Of a stretch of 32,929 bases of DNA, positions 7,127-14,369 are shown piece after piece (position 1 is the stretch's first letter; the number at the start of each line of letters is the position of its first letter). Source of the stretch: Acidobacteriota bacterium (GTDB taxonomy: Bacteria > Acidobacteriota > Terriglobia > Acidiferrales > 2-02-FULL-67-57); the NCBI GenBank assembly GCA_016189965.1, contig JACPRL010000160.1, positions 1-32,929 of the forward strand. The letters run 5' to 3'. The translations under genes were made by a program, and so were the position numbers. A model generated the notes under the pieces. The model searched no databases. It was given only the letters and a program-made list of their open reading frames with translations, and had not been told where the DNA came from.

Positions 7127-7897
7127 GTGGAGATTCATCCGACCGCAGTGGTGCACAAGAAGGCGCGGCTGCCAGCGCAGGGCACCATCGGCCCCCTCTG
7201 CGTGGTGGAAGAGGATGTGGAGGTAGGCGAGGGGACGCGCCTGGAGTCGCATGTGGTGCTGCACAACGGGGTGAGGCTGGGGCGCGACTGCCACCTGCAC
7301 GCCGGAGTGATTCTGGGGCACCTGCCGATGGTGCGCGGCGAGCGGATCGAGCGCAGCTACGTTACGGTGGGCGACCGCACGGTCTTCTTTCCCCACGTGA
7401 CCGTGGAGCGGGCGCACGGCGAGGGCGAAACCACCCGCATCGGCTCGGACTGCTTCATCATGACCGAGGTGCACATCGGGCACAACTCTGTGCTCGGCAA
7501 CCACGTCACGCTGGCGAGCGGCGTGGCGCTGGGCGGGCATTCGGTAGACGAGGACTACGCCTTCCTCGGCGGCGGCGCGGTGCAGCACCAGCACGTGCGG
7601 GTGGGCCGGCTGGCGATGGTGGGCGGGAACGTGCGCATCATCCAGGACGTGCCGCCCTATCTGCTGACGGCCGACTTTGACGTCGCCGCGAAGGGCCTGA
7701 ACCTGGTCGGGCTGCGCCGCTACGGGATGGCGGCGGAGAAAATTGCGGCCCTGAAGCGCGCCTACATGATTCTTTACCGCTCGAAGCTGCCGCTGCGGGA
7801 GGCGCTGGCGAAGATTGAAAAAGAGGTAGCGACCGAGGAAGCGCTTTACCTAGTGGAGTTCATCCGCCAATCGAAGCGCGGCATCTGCCGGGAGTAG
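7127..7897 (+). CDS. lpxA: Acyl-ACP--UDP-N-acetylglucosamine O-acyltransferase
   Basis: LpxA catalyses the first step of lipid A synthesis, moving a 3-hydroxyacyl chain to the 3-OH of UDP-GlcNAc. The protein has 256 residues, close to the usual 255-265. Residues 1-185 are hexapeptide beta-helix repeats. The catalytic His corresponds to His119 in VHIGHNS (His125 in E. coli). The family signature QDVPPYLLTADF follows, then the helical C-terminal domain (LVGLRRYGM to the end) that shapes the substrate site. The start is GTG at 7127 with GAGAGGAG at 7113-7120. Together with lpxD and the LpxL-like gene it shows that this organism makes lipid A. Confidence 0.94.
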   Translation: MEIHPTAVVHKKARLPAQGTIGPLCVVEEDVEVGEGTRLESHVVLHNGVRLGRDCHLHAGVILGHLPMVRGERIERSYVTVGDRTVFFPHVTVERAHGEGETTRIGSDCFIMTEVHIGHNSVLGNHVTLASGVALGGHSVDEDYAFLGGGAVQHQHVRVGRLAMVGGNVRIIQDVPPYLLTADFDVAAKGLNLVGLRRYGMAAEKIAALKRAYMILYRSKLPLREALAKIEKEVATEEALYLVEFIRQSKRGICRE

Positions 7898-8248
7898 GCT
7901 GCGCGGAGGCTTCGTGCAACGTGCATCGGCACAACCCGAACAACCCTTCGGCTTCGCTCGGAATGGCAACTGCAGGAATGCGGCGACTTTTCAGCGCCGG
8001 GGCTTGGAGCTAGTCGTCAAAATTGATCTGGTCAATTAGAGAGGAGACAGCCGCTTCCAGACGAGCTTCCTCGCGGGCAGCCTTGCCGGTCAGGCGCTCA
8101 AAATAGGCGGAGGTATCTCGCTCCAAGCGAGTGGGTCGAGCTCTGGGGGCGGGCATGAGTCAGCGAACTCCGTTCCAAAATAGGCCACGCTAATCTCATC
8201 GTCAAGGGGACAAAGCGGGCGATAGACGATGGGAGAAATATGCGTCTC
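7898..8248. other. Gap between lpxA and the LpxL-like gene, with possible gene remnant
   Basis: The stretch holds a partial repeat at 7932-7964 (CCTTCGGCTTCGCTCGGAAT, also seen in part at 30874-30920). It also holds protein-like reading frames on the minus strand at 8010-8248, described under the 8010-8156 entry. No other gene is seen. Confidence 0.5.
8010..8156 (-). pseudogene. Possible 48-residue ORF or remnant of a decayed gene
   Basis: An ORF from ATG 8156 to TAG 8010 encodes 48 residues with a charged, helix-prone centre (YFERLTGKAAREEARLEAAV) and an acidic end (INFDD). There is no ribosome binding site. In another frame, bases 8248-8090 follow the stop of the LpxL-like gene and stay open for 52 codons without a good start (PIVYRPLCPLDDEISVAYF and onward). 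The two frames overlap and could be halves of one frameshifted gene. I do not recognise a family, and chance is a real alternative. Confidence 0.25.
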
Positions 8249-9274
8249 TCAGCGTGGGTAGAGAGGTGGCTGGCCGGGCGGGCGGGTGGCCCAGCGGCGG
8301 TGAATCCAGAGCCAGTGGTCGGGGTGGCGGCGGATGACCTCTTCGAGCACACGGTTGAAGCAGGCGGTGTTTTCCAGCATGTCGCGCTCAGGGTCGCCGG
8401 TGCGCACCAACTCGAGCGCCGGCTCGAAGCGCAGCCGGTAGCGCTGTAGCCGTCCATCCCAGAGTAGGAAGACGGGGACGACGGCAGCGTCGGTGCGCAG
8501 GGCCAGGCGCGCCAGGCCGGCGGTGGTGCTGGCGGGGAGGCCGAAGAAGTCGGCGAAGAGGTTCGCGTCGCCTTCGAGCACGTTCTGGTCCATCAGCACG
8601 CCGACGGCGCCGCCGGCGCGAAGCTGTTGGAGGATGCCGCGGGCGGCGTGGCGGCGGTCGAGGGCGCGGTTGCCGCCGCGGCAGCGGTAGCGGTTGACCA
8701 ACGCGTCCACCAACGGGTTATCGAGCGGGCGGTTGACGTAAGCCAGCGGATAGCCCTGGAGCGAATGCATGAAGGAGCTCAACTCCCAGGCGCCGACGTG
8801 CGCGGTGAGGTAGAGGACGCCGCGGCCGCGGGCCGCCGCCCGCTGGTAGTTCTCGAAGCCGTCGTAGACGACGACGTGGCGGATGCTCTCCGGCGTGTGG
8901 CGCGGGAAGCGAGCGAACTCCGCCAGGTGCCAGCCCAGGTGGCGGAAGGAGCGGCGCAAGATGCGCCGGCGCTCGCGCTCGGACAGCTCCGGGAAGGCCA
9001 GGCGGAGGTTGATCAGGCCGACGCGCCGCCAGCGGGGATGAAGCCAGAACAACAGGCCTCCGAGCGCGGCTCCCACCGGGCGCGCCATGCCTCGCGGTAG
9101 CGAGCGCAGCAAGACAAACAGGCCAACAACGGCGACGTATTCCAGCCGGTTGCGCCAGGGAGGCCGCTCCGGGTTCGTCGGCGTTCCCGCCCGCGAGTCT
9201 GTCCCGCTGAGCGGGACCCCTCCGGCGGTGTCGAGCTGCTGAGGAGCAGTGTGGCGAGACGGCGCCATGGTCAC
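8249..9274 (-). CDS. LpxL/HtrB-family lipid A acyltransferase
   Basis: The family adds secondary acyl chains to lipid A precursors at the inner membrane. Its 341 residues carry the signature HxxxxE as His159-Glu164 in HVGAWE, the active-site pair. Other family blocks are GVLMDQNV and FFGLPASTTAGLARLA (the substrate-binding region) and the C-terminal HPDHWLWIHRRW. A hydrophobic N-terminal helix (YVAVVGLFVLL, 46-56) anchors it. GTG at 9274 is used here; ATG at 9268 is equally possible and neither has a strong ribosome binding site. It begins 15 bases after the alpha/beta hydrolase gene, so the two are probably one transcript. Which acyl chain or position it modifies cannot be told. Confidence 0.87.
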   Translation of the reverse strand: MTMAPSRHTAPQQLDTAGGVPLSGTDSRAGTPTNPERPPWRNRLEYVAVVGLFVLLRSLPRGMARPVGAALGGLLFWLHPRWRRVGLINLRLAFPELSERERRRILRRSFRHLGWHLAEFARFPRHTPESIRHVVVYDGFENYQRAAARGRGVLYLTAHVGAWELSSFMHSLQGYPLAYVNRPLDNPLVDALVNRYRCRGGNRALDRRHAARGILQQLRAGGAVGVLMDQNVLEGDANLFADFFGLPASTTAGLARLALRTDAAVVPVFLLWDGRLQRYRLRFEPALELVRTGDPERDMLENTACFNRVLEEVIRRHPDHWLWIHRRWATRPPGQPPLYPR

Positions 9275-9289
9275 TCGGTGGCCCAGTCT

Positions 9290-10279
9290 TTAACGGCGCG
9301 CGGCCACGGGAAGGTTACGCAGGAAGAAATTGACCACCACATTTTCATAGGCCAGCCGGTCGGCTTCCGACATCAAGCCCGTCTGGGTGCTGGGGAGTTG
9401 GGCGAGTTCTTTGGGCGGGTTGGCCTGGTCGTAGAGCTCGCGAGTCATCTCGGCCAGGTCGGGGCTGTCCTGGCCGATGATGAACAGTTTTGGCACGCCG
9501 GCCAGTTGGTCGAGGGCCGCCCCTGGAGCCGCCTGGCCGCTCTGGAAAAGTGCGAACACGTGAAACTGCAGCGCGGTGACGGTGCCGAGCAAGGGGATGA
9601 TGCTGGTGCCGAGGCGTCGGAGCTCGCGGCCGAGCAAGGCTGAGGGTTTCGGATAGACGGAATCAAGCGCGAGGGCTTTGACGCCCGGCACGCGCGGGGC
9701 GGCGCTGAGAGCGGCGTAGGCGCCGAGCGAGTGTCCCCAGAGGCCGATGCGGTTCGGGTCCACGTCGGCACGCTCGGAGAGCATCTGGAGCGCCGCCAGC
9801 ACCTCGTCGCTCTCGCGGTAGCCCAGGGTGGTGTAGCGGTTGGGGCTTTCGCCGTGGCCGGAGAGATTGAAGGCCAGGACGTTGTAGCGGTGTTGCTGCA
9901 GGGAGGTGGCGAGGGTCAAGACCTCGGCGCGGCTGGAGCGATAGCCGTGGCAGAGCAGAATCACCGGGGCGCCGCGCGAGCCGGGGAAAAACCAGGCGTG
10001 ATGCATCTTCCCTGAGGGGCTGGGGAATTCGACCGACTCGGCCGTGCCCAGCAGCTTGGTGGGGTCGAAGGACTCGCCCACCTGGGCGGGGGTCATGGCC
10101 CGCCAGAGGAAGAAGCCGCCCACCACAGCCAGGGCCAGGAAGGCAAAGACGAGCAAGACCAGCAGCGCCGCAGCGGCCTTGCCCCCCCGAGTGGTGGGAT
10201 CGCGCAGCTCGGTGAGCAGCCGACTCAGGAGTGCCAGCGGGCCCCGTTCCCGGCGGCGGGCATAGCGCAGCGTGGCCAC
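9290..10279 (-). CDS. Membrane-anchored alpha/beta hydrolase
   Basis: With the GTG at 10279 as start the product has 329 residues. A strong transmembrane helix at about 35-59 is followed by an alpha/beta-hydrolase fold. The oxyanion segment is LLCHGYRSS, the nucleophile elbow is GHSLG with Ser184, and FNLSGHGES matches the strand after it. The second half has the expected acid-residue strand (LFIIGQDSPD), but a clear catalytic His is not obvious in the C-terminal region. The frame stays open a further 300 codons upstream, antisense to the GNAT gene. I rejected that part because it lies over a better coding gene. The substrate is unknown; carboxylesterase-like or peptidase-like activity fits the fold. 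Confidence 0.8.
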   Translation of the reverse strand: MATLRYARRRERGPLALLSRLLTELRDPTTRGGKAAAALLVLLVFAFLALAVVGGFFLWRAMTPAQVGESFDPTKLLGTAESVEFPSPSGKMHHAWFFPGSRGAPVILLCHGYRSSRAEVLTLATSLQQHRYNVLAFNLSGHGESPNRYTTLGYRESDEVLAALQMLSERADVDPNRIGLWGHSLGAYAALSAAPRVPGVKALALDSVYPKPSALLGRELRRLGTSIIPLLGTVTALQFHVFALFQSGQAAPGAALDQLAGVPKLFIIGQDSPDLAEMTRELYDQANPPKELAQLPSTQTGLMSEADRLAYENVVVNFFLRNLPVAARR

Positions 10280-10352
10280 AGGCGATTCAGACTCTCCGTC
10301 AGTGCCGCATCTTACCACAAGCGAAGAGGGCTCGGTGTCGAAGCCCAGGGTG

Positions 10353-10358
10353 TATAAT
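10353..10358 (+). promoter_or_regulatory. Candidate -10 element for the tandem GNAT gene
   Basis: TATAAT sits 17 bases before the ATG at 10376, in the gap diverging from the hydrolase gene. No convincing -35 is seen. The implied 5' leader is about ten bases, too short for an ordinary ribosome binding site, and none is visible. Confidence 0.4.
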
Positions 10359-10375
10359 GAAGCCAAAAGCCGCCC

Positions 10376-11389
10376 ATGGCTGTCGCACCCCGCTTTGCCG
10401 CCTTTGAAGTGGTTGACCTGCGCCTGCTGCGGCCGGCGGTTCTGGCGCCGCTGTTCGAAGAGGAGCAGCGGCACTGGTGGGAGGAGCTGCGGTGGGACTA
10501 CCGCCCCTCGGTCGAGCTGATCCAGCGGCACATCGAAGCCCGCAGCCTGCCCGGGTACGTCGCCCTGAGCCAGGGGCAGGTAGCCGGCTACTGCTTTTTC
10601 GTCTACGAGGACCACAAGGGGTTGCTGGGCGACCTCTACGTTCTGGCTGCCCGCCGCCAGGAGCGCCCGTATGGCAACAGCGCCGGCATCGCCTCCCTGC
10701 TGCTCGAACATGCGCTTGAAACCCTGGAGCAATCGCCCAATGTGCGGCGCGTGGAAGCGCAACTGATTCCCTTCGGGCTGGAGCCGCTCGACCCTCTCTT
10801 CCAGACTCACCACTTCCGCTGCTTTCTGCGGCTGTTTATGCGGCGGCGGCTCGTGCGGCAGGAGCCCTGGCCCGCGGCGGCGAGCCCGGTGCCCGGCATC
10901 GAGTTGCGCCCCTGGGATGACCGCTATTTCGAAGCGATGGCCGAGCTGATCGTGGGGGTGTACAGCGGGCACGTCGACAGCCTCATCAACGACCACTACA
11001 GCAGCCGTGCCGGGGCGATGCGCTTTCTGAAGAACATCGTCATCTTTCCCGGCTGCGGGGTTTTCCAGACCGATGGCTCCTTCGTGGCGCTCGAAACCAG
11101 CCCCGGCGGGCGCGTGCATTCGCTCGAGCGGCTGGCGGGCGCCGTGCTCGCCTCGCAGGTGGGCCGCGGCGAAGGACACATCACCCAGATTTGCCTGCGA
11201 CGCGACCTGCAGGGGCGGGGTCTGGGGCGGCGGCTGCTCGAAGCCGCGCTGGGACGGCTGGCCGCCCGCGGCTTCGCCGGCGTTTCCCTCACGGTGACGG
11301 CAGAGAATCAGGCGGCGGTGAAGCTCTACCGGCAGCTCGGCTTTGAGACCATCAAAGAGTTCTCCGCCTACGCCCGCAACCTAAAATAA
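10376..11389 (+). CDS. Tandem-GNAT acetyltransferase-like protein
   Basis: This 337-residue protein appears to be two GNAT domains in a row. The C-terminal one (about 175-337) is complete: the acetyl-CoA loop is LQGRGLGRRLL near 279-289 and the last strands carry NQAAVKLYRQLGF. The N-terminal one (about 10-155) keeps the fold pattern (YVALSQGQVAGYCFFVYEDHKGLLGDLYV and onward) but lacks a clear Q/RxxGxG loop. Its equivalent is YGNSAGIASLLL, suggesting a weak or lost cofactor site. This one-active, one-degraded arrangement is known from mycothiol-synthase-like GNAT proteins. The acceptor substrate is unknown. The gene converges with the zincin gene across a hairpin repeat. Confidence 0.82.
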   Translation: MAVAPRFAAFEVVDLRLLRPAVLAPLFEEEQRHWWEELRWDYRPSVELIQRHIEARSLPGYVALSQGQVAGYCFFVYEDHKGLLGDLYVLAARRQERPYGNSAGIASLLLEHALETLEQSPNVRRVEAQLIPFGLEPLDPLFQTHHFRCFLRLFMRRRLVRQEPWPAAASPVPGIELRPWDDRYFEAMAELIVGVYSGHVDSLINDHYSSRAGAMRFLKNIVIFPGCGVFQTDGSFVALETSPGGRVHSLERLAGAVLASQVGRGEGHITQICLRRDLQGRGLGRRLLEAALGRLAARGFAGVSLTVTAENQAAVKLYRQLGFETIKEFSAYARNLK

Positions 11390-11407
11390 GAAAGAACGAA
11401 ACTCGAA

Positions 11408-11458
11408 ACCCTTCGACTTCGTCCCGACAAACGTCGGGACTTCGCTCAGGGCAGGCTC
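11408..11458. repeat. Family A repeat split by a hairpin, between convergent genes
   Basis: CCCTTCGACTTCG and CTTCGCTCAGGGCAGGC are the two halves of the family A motif. Between them a perfect hairpin pairs GTCCCGAC (11421-11428) with GTCGGGAC (11433-11440) across loop AAAC. GACTTCG is duplicated at 11415-11421 and 11438-11444. Because the hairpin lies between converging genes it may also end transcription from both sides, but there is no T run. Confidence 0.7.
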
Positions 11459-11482
11459 GAAACTGGAAAAACGGCGAATAGA

Positions 11483-11833
11483 CTACAGGTGGTCGAGTTC
11501 GTCTTCCTCCAGGCCGAAGTAGTGGCCGAGCTCGTGCAGGACGGTCAGGCGCACTTGCTCGCGGATTTCTTCCTCGGAGTCGCAGACAGCCTCGATGTTT
11601 TTCTGATAGAGAAAGACCTGGTCCGGGGGCCCGGGCTCGAAGAGGCTCTTCTCGGTGCGGGGGACGCCGACGAACTCGCCCAAGAGCAAGTCCTCGTCGT
11701 CGGCCGCTTGACGCTGCTGGCCCTGCGGGTAATCCTCGACGATGACGACGACGTTCTCGAGCAGTTCGCGGTAGCGCTGGGGGAGCGCGCCTAGCGCCTG
11801 CTCCACCAACCGCTCGAACTTTGCGCGCTCCAT
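11483..11833 (-). CDS. Small zincin-type metallopeptidase-like protein
   Basis: The 116-residue protein ends with the zinc motif HELGHYFGLEEDEL (about 100-113). Its HExxH is followed by an acidic residue, as in the minimal MMP-like zincin family (Zincin_1, PF06262), which is normally 110-140 residues. The acidic middle (PDQVFLYQKNIEAVCDSEEE) also matches that family. It has no signal peptide. AGGAG lies about ten bases before the ATG. It is the last of three minus-strand genes spaced 25-32 bases apart. Substrates are not known for most members. Confidence 0.85.
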   Translation of the reverse strand: MERAKFERLVEQALGALPQRYRELLENVVVIVEDYPQGQQRQAADDEDLLLGEFVGVPRTEKSLFEPGPPDQVFLYQKNIEAVCDSEEEIREQVRLTVLHELGHYFGLEEDELDHL

Positions 11834-11865
11834 TCGTTGCTCACTCCTGAGTGCCAGGGCTCAGA

Positions 11866-13029
11866 CTACTTCTGGTAGGTGACGCGGAAGCTGGTCGCGC
11901 CGCGGTCATCTGAGATGTAGAGCGCTCCGTCGGGGCCGGTCTTGACGTCCACCGGGCGGTGGTGCACCCGCCCGCCTTTCAGCCATACGTCCACGAAATC
12001 TTCCATCGCCACCGGCCGGCCGTCTTTGAACCGCACCCGCACCACCTTATAGCCCGTCGGCACTGAGCGGTTCCACGAGCCATGGAAGGCGATGAAGAGG
12101 TCACCGCGGTAGGCGGGCGGAAACATCGCTCCGGTGTAGAACTCGAGCCCCAGCGCCGCCGAATGCGCCGGCAGCTCGAAGGTCGCCGGCACGGTTCCGG
12201 CACAGCGCTCCGGCGAGCCCATCTCCGGGTCGGGCACGCGGTTGCCGTAGCAGTAAGGCCAGCCGTGGTCCTCGCCCCGCCGGACGAGGTTCAGCTCATC
12301 CGGCGGCAGGTCGTCGCCCAGCCAGTCGCGCCCGTTGTCGGTCGCCCACAGGTCGCCCGTCTCCGGCTGCCAGGTGAACCCGACGGCGTTGCGCAGCCCG
12401 CGCGAAAAGATTTCCATCTTGAAGCTGTCGGGGTTGAAGCCCGCCTTCGCCAAGGCTTCGGCGGGCAGGCGGAGGATGGCAGCGCGGCGCTCGTCGGCCT
12501 CGCGGCAAACGTTGCAGCTCGAGCCGACCGAGACGTAGAGCGCGCCGTCAGGCTGACCCGCCGGAGCCTTGGCGGAGGCGGGACCGAAGCCCACCGTGCG
12601 GGTGAAGTGCATCTCGCCCGCCGGCAGGTCGCCGACCACCACCTGCGTCTCGTCGGCGCGCAGGTCGCCGTCGGTGTCGCGCAGCCGGATGACGCGGTGC
12701 GTCTCGCCGACGTAGAGCCAGCCGTCACGCCAGGCCACGCTGTGCGGCGTGTGCAGGCCGCTGGCAAAGACGATGACTTCATCGGCGCGGGCGTCGCGGT
12801 TGCGGTCGGGCAGCGCGTAGACCTTGTCGCTGTTCGAGCCGACGTAGAGCACGCCGTCGGGCCCGAAGGCCATGAAGCGCGCCCGCCCCACTCCCTCGGC
12901 AAAGACGGTGAGCTCAAAGCCCACCGGCAGCCCTTCTTGCTGCGCTGCCGGCCGCCCCTCCGTTCCCCGGCCACACGCCCCCGCCAGGACTGCAGCCACA
13001 AGCACGGCAACGACGCGAAGCGGCTTCAT
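11866..13029 (-). CDS. PQQ-type sugar (sorbosone) dehydrogenase-like lipoprotein
   Basis: The 387-residue protein starts with a lipoprotein signal (MKPLRVVAVLVAAVLAGAC, lipobox Cys19). It continues as a six-bladed propeller of the glucose/sorbosone dehydrogenase family: GVLYVGSNSDKVYAL, LHTPHSVAWRDGWLYVGE, LYVSVGSSCNVC, RGLRNAVGFTW and the closing VDVKTGPDGALYISDD. Members oxidise sugars with PQQ in the periplasm, though many have no proven substrate. Two short insertions relative to the usual motifs coincide with repeat DNA: residues ASAKAPAGQP (12550-12579) and LPAEALAKAGF (12436-12468). GGGAG stands five bases before the ATG. Only 25 bases separate it from the MscS gene upstream. Confidence 0.87.
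   Translation of the reverse strand: MKPLRVVAVLVAAVLAGACGRGTEGRPAAQQEGLPVGFELTVFAEGVGRARFMAFGPDGVLYVGSNSDKVYALPDRNRDARADEVIVFASGLHTPHSVAWRDGWLYVGETHRVIRLRDTDGDLRADETQVVVGDLPAGEMHFTRTVGFGPASAKAPAGQPDGALYVSVGSSCNVCREADERRAAILRLPAEALAKAGFNPDSFKMEIFSRGLRNAVGFTWQPETGDLWATDNGRDWLGDDLPPDELNLVRRGEDHGWPYCYGNRVPDPEMGSPERCAGTVPATFELPAHSAALGLEFYTGAMFPPAYRGDLFIAFHGSWNRSVPTGYKVVRVRFKDGRPVAMEDFVDVWLKGGRVHHRPVDVKTGPDGALYISDDRGATSFRVTYQK
12436..12475. repeat. Family B repeat inside the sugar-dehydrogenase-like gene (copy 1)
   Basis: The plus strand carries CCGCCTTCGCCAAGGCTTCG continuing into GCGGGCAGGCGGAGG. The core pairs with itself around CCAAGG. Read by the gene on the minus strand it gives LPAEALAKAGF between ILR and NPD. 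The related sequence at 12550-12579 lies in the opposite orientation. Confidence 0.65.
12548..12583. repeat. Family B repeat inside the sugar-dehydrogenase-like gene (copy 2, inverted)
   Basis: The minus strand carries CGCCTCCGCCAAGGCTCCGG continuing into CGGGTCAGC, a close variant of copy 1 with few differences. Read in frame it gives ASAKAPAGQP between FGP and DGALYVSVGS. Confidence 0.65.
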
Positions 13030-13054
13030 CTCACTCCCTCTTGCCTCTACCCGA

Positions 13055-13630
13055 CTAGGCCGGCGGCCGTTCGGCAGGGCGTCGCTGGCGACTAAGATTG
13101 CTGATGCTGGTGATGCTGCTGTAAGCGACCTGGTGAATCTGGCCCTCGGGCCCTTCCAGCTTCACCACTCGCGCTCCCATCCCCACCACCCGGCCGCTCA
13201 GAAAGGCGTTCGAGTTCAGCACCACCTGGTCGCCCACCGCCATCGTCCCTTCCAGCAGGATCGAGATGCCGGACACCAAGTCGCGAATCAGATCCTGCAT
13301 CCCCAGCGCCAGCACCAGCCCGCCCAGGCCCAGGCCGGTCAGCAGGTGGATGGTGGGCACGCCCAGGATGTAGAGCCCCAGCAGAAGCACGCCCAGGACC
13401 ACCACGTACCACACCAGGCTTTGAATCACCTCCACCAGCGTCACCAGCCGCTGGTCTTTCACCCGCGCTCGCACCAGCCGCCGCACCAGCGCCCGCGAGA
13501 CCCGAAGAAAAATCCGCGCTCCCACCAGCAGCGCGCCGAGCACGAGCAGTCTCTGCCCCAGCTCCGCCCAGAACCAGGGGTCGATCAGGGTCTGCCAGGC
13601 CTTCCAGAGGATGTGCGGTTCGACGTCCAT
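13055..13630 (-). CDS. Small mechanosensitive channel, MscS family
   Basis: With ATG 13630 as start the protein has 191 residues; the open frame extends further but without a good start. It has hydrophobic helices at about 20-40 and 70-95, then the pore-lining TM3 pattern GLGLGGLVLALGMQDLIRDL with regularly spaced Gly and Ala. The MscS beta domain follows (GTMAVGDQVVL, GRVVGMGARVVKLEGPEGQ, SSITSISNLSR). The family opens under membrane tension to release solutes on osmotic downshock. The protein is short, lacking the large C-terminal vestibule of E. coli MscS. It heads a three-gene minus-strand run and diverges from ppa. Confidence 0.88.
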   Translation of the reverse strand: MDVEPHILWKAWQTLIDPWFWAELGQRLLVLGALLVGARIFLRVSRALVRRLVRARVKDQRLVTLVEVIQSLVWYVVVLGVLLLGLYILGVPTIHLLTGLGLGGLVLALGMQDLIRDLVSGISILLEGTMAVGDQVVLNSNAFLSGRVVGMGARVVKLEGPEGQIHQVAYSSITSISNLSRQRRPAERPPA

Positions 13631-13717
13631 CTCACCTTCTCCGTCCGGGCCAACGCGACAGCCAGTGCGACGCCGGCGATTTCTTGTGCGCGAGGCCCCA
13701 TGACGGGAAAGACGCAT

Positions 13718-13723
13718 TATACT
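13718..13723 (+). promoter_or_regulatory. Candidate -10 element for ppa
   Basis: TATACT lies 37 bases before the ppa start in the divergent gap with the MscS gene. A -35 match is not evident. Confidence 0.3.
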
Positions 13724-13759
13724 GGCGTTCTGTTACCGCCGAGCGAAAAGGAGCTGAGG

Positions 13760-14308
13760 ATGCTGCATGCGTGGCACGACGTGCCCTGCTACTGCGATGA
13801 GGCGAAAAAAGACTTCCACGTCATCATCGAAGTCACCAAGGGCTCGAAGGTGAAGTACGAGCTCGACAAGCCCAGCGGCATCCTGCGGGTCGACCGCATC
13901 CTCTACAGCTCCATCGTCTATCCGGCCAACTACGGCTTCATCCCGCAGACCTACTGCGACGACAACGATCCGCTCGATGCCCTGGTGCTCAACACCGAGC
14001 CGGTCGAGCCGCTCTCCATCGTCCGCGCCCGCGGCATCGGGGTGATGCGCATGGAGGATTCGGGCAAGAAGGACGACAAGCTGATCGCCGTGCACCTCGA
14101 CGACCCCGAGGTTGCCCACTACGCCGACATGAAGGAGCTGCCGCCGCACCTCGAGCGCCAGATCCGGCACTTCTTCGAGGAGTACAAGGTGCTGGAGCAC
14201 AAGAAGGTGATTGTCGAGGAGTTCCTCGGCCCCGACGTGGCGCAAAAGATTCTGCGTGAGGCGGTCGAGCTCTACCGCCGCGAAGCTTCCCGCCTCCGCC
14301 CCCGCTAA
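13760..14308 (+). CDS. ppa: Inorganic pyrophosphatase (family I)
   Basis: The enzyme hydrolyses pyrophosphate to phosphate in the cytoplasm and so drives biosynthetic reactions forward. The 182 residues have the family I core: EVTKGSKVKYELDKPSGILRV, YPANYGFIPQTYCDD (substrate and Mg2+ contacts) and the signature DNDPLDALVL with its three metal-binding aspartates. KDDKLIAVHLDDP completes the metal site. The frame is open far upstream, but ATG 13760 is preferred because AAGGAG ends six bases before it. The C-terminus has a long basic helical tail (YRREASRLRPR). Confidence 0.94.
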   Translation: MLHAWHDVPCYCDEAKKDFHVIIEVTKGSKVKYELDKPSGILRVDRILYSSIVYPANYGFIPQTYCDDNDPLDALVLNTEPVEPLSIVRARGIGVMRMEDSGKKDDKLIAVHLDDPEVAHYADMKELPPHLERQIRHFFEEYKVLEHKKVIVEEFLGPDVAQKILREAVELYRREASRLRPR

Positions 14309-14369
14309 GCAGGGGGGGAAAGGATGGGTCAGCCGCGAGAGCCGATCCATCGCTTGTTTGCGGATAGCC

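Noticed and set aside
10280..11179. N-terminal extension of the alpha/beta hydrolase frame over 300 codons
   Set aside because: It is antisense to the well-supported tandem GNAT gene and encodes a low-complexity His/Gln/Pro-rich sequence with no domain.
12872..13759. Long in-frame extension upstream of ppa
   Set aside because: It is antisense to the MscS gene, rich in His/Gln/Pro, and the ATG at 13760 has a good ribosome binding site and matches the family start.
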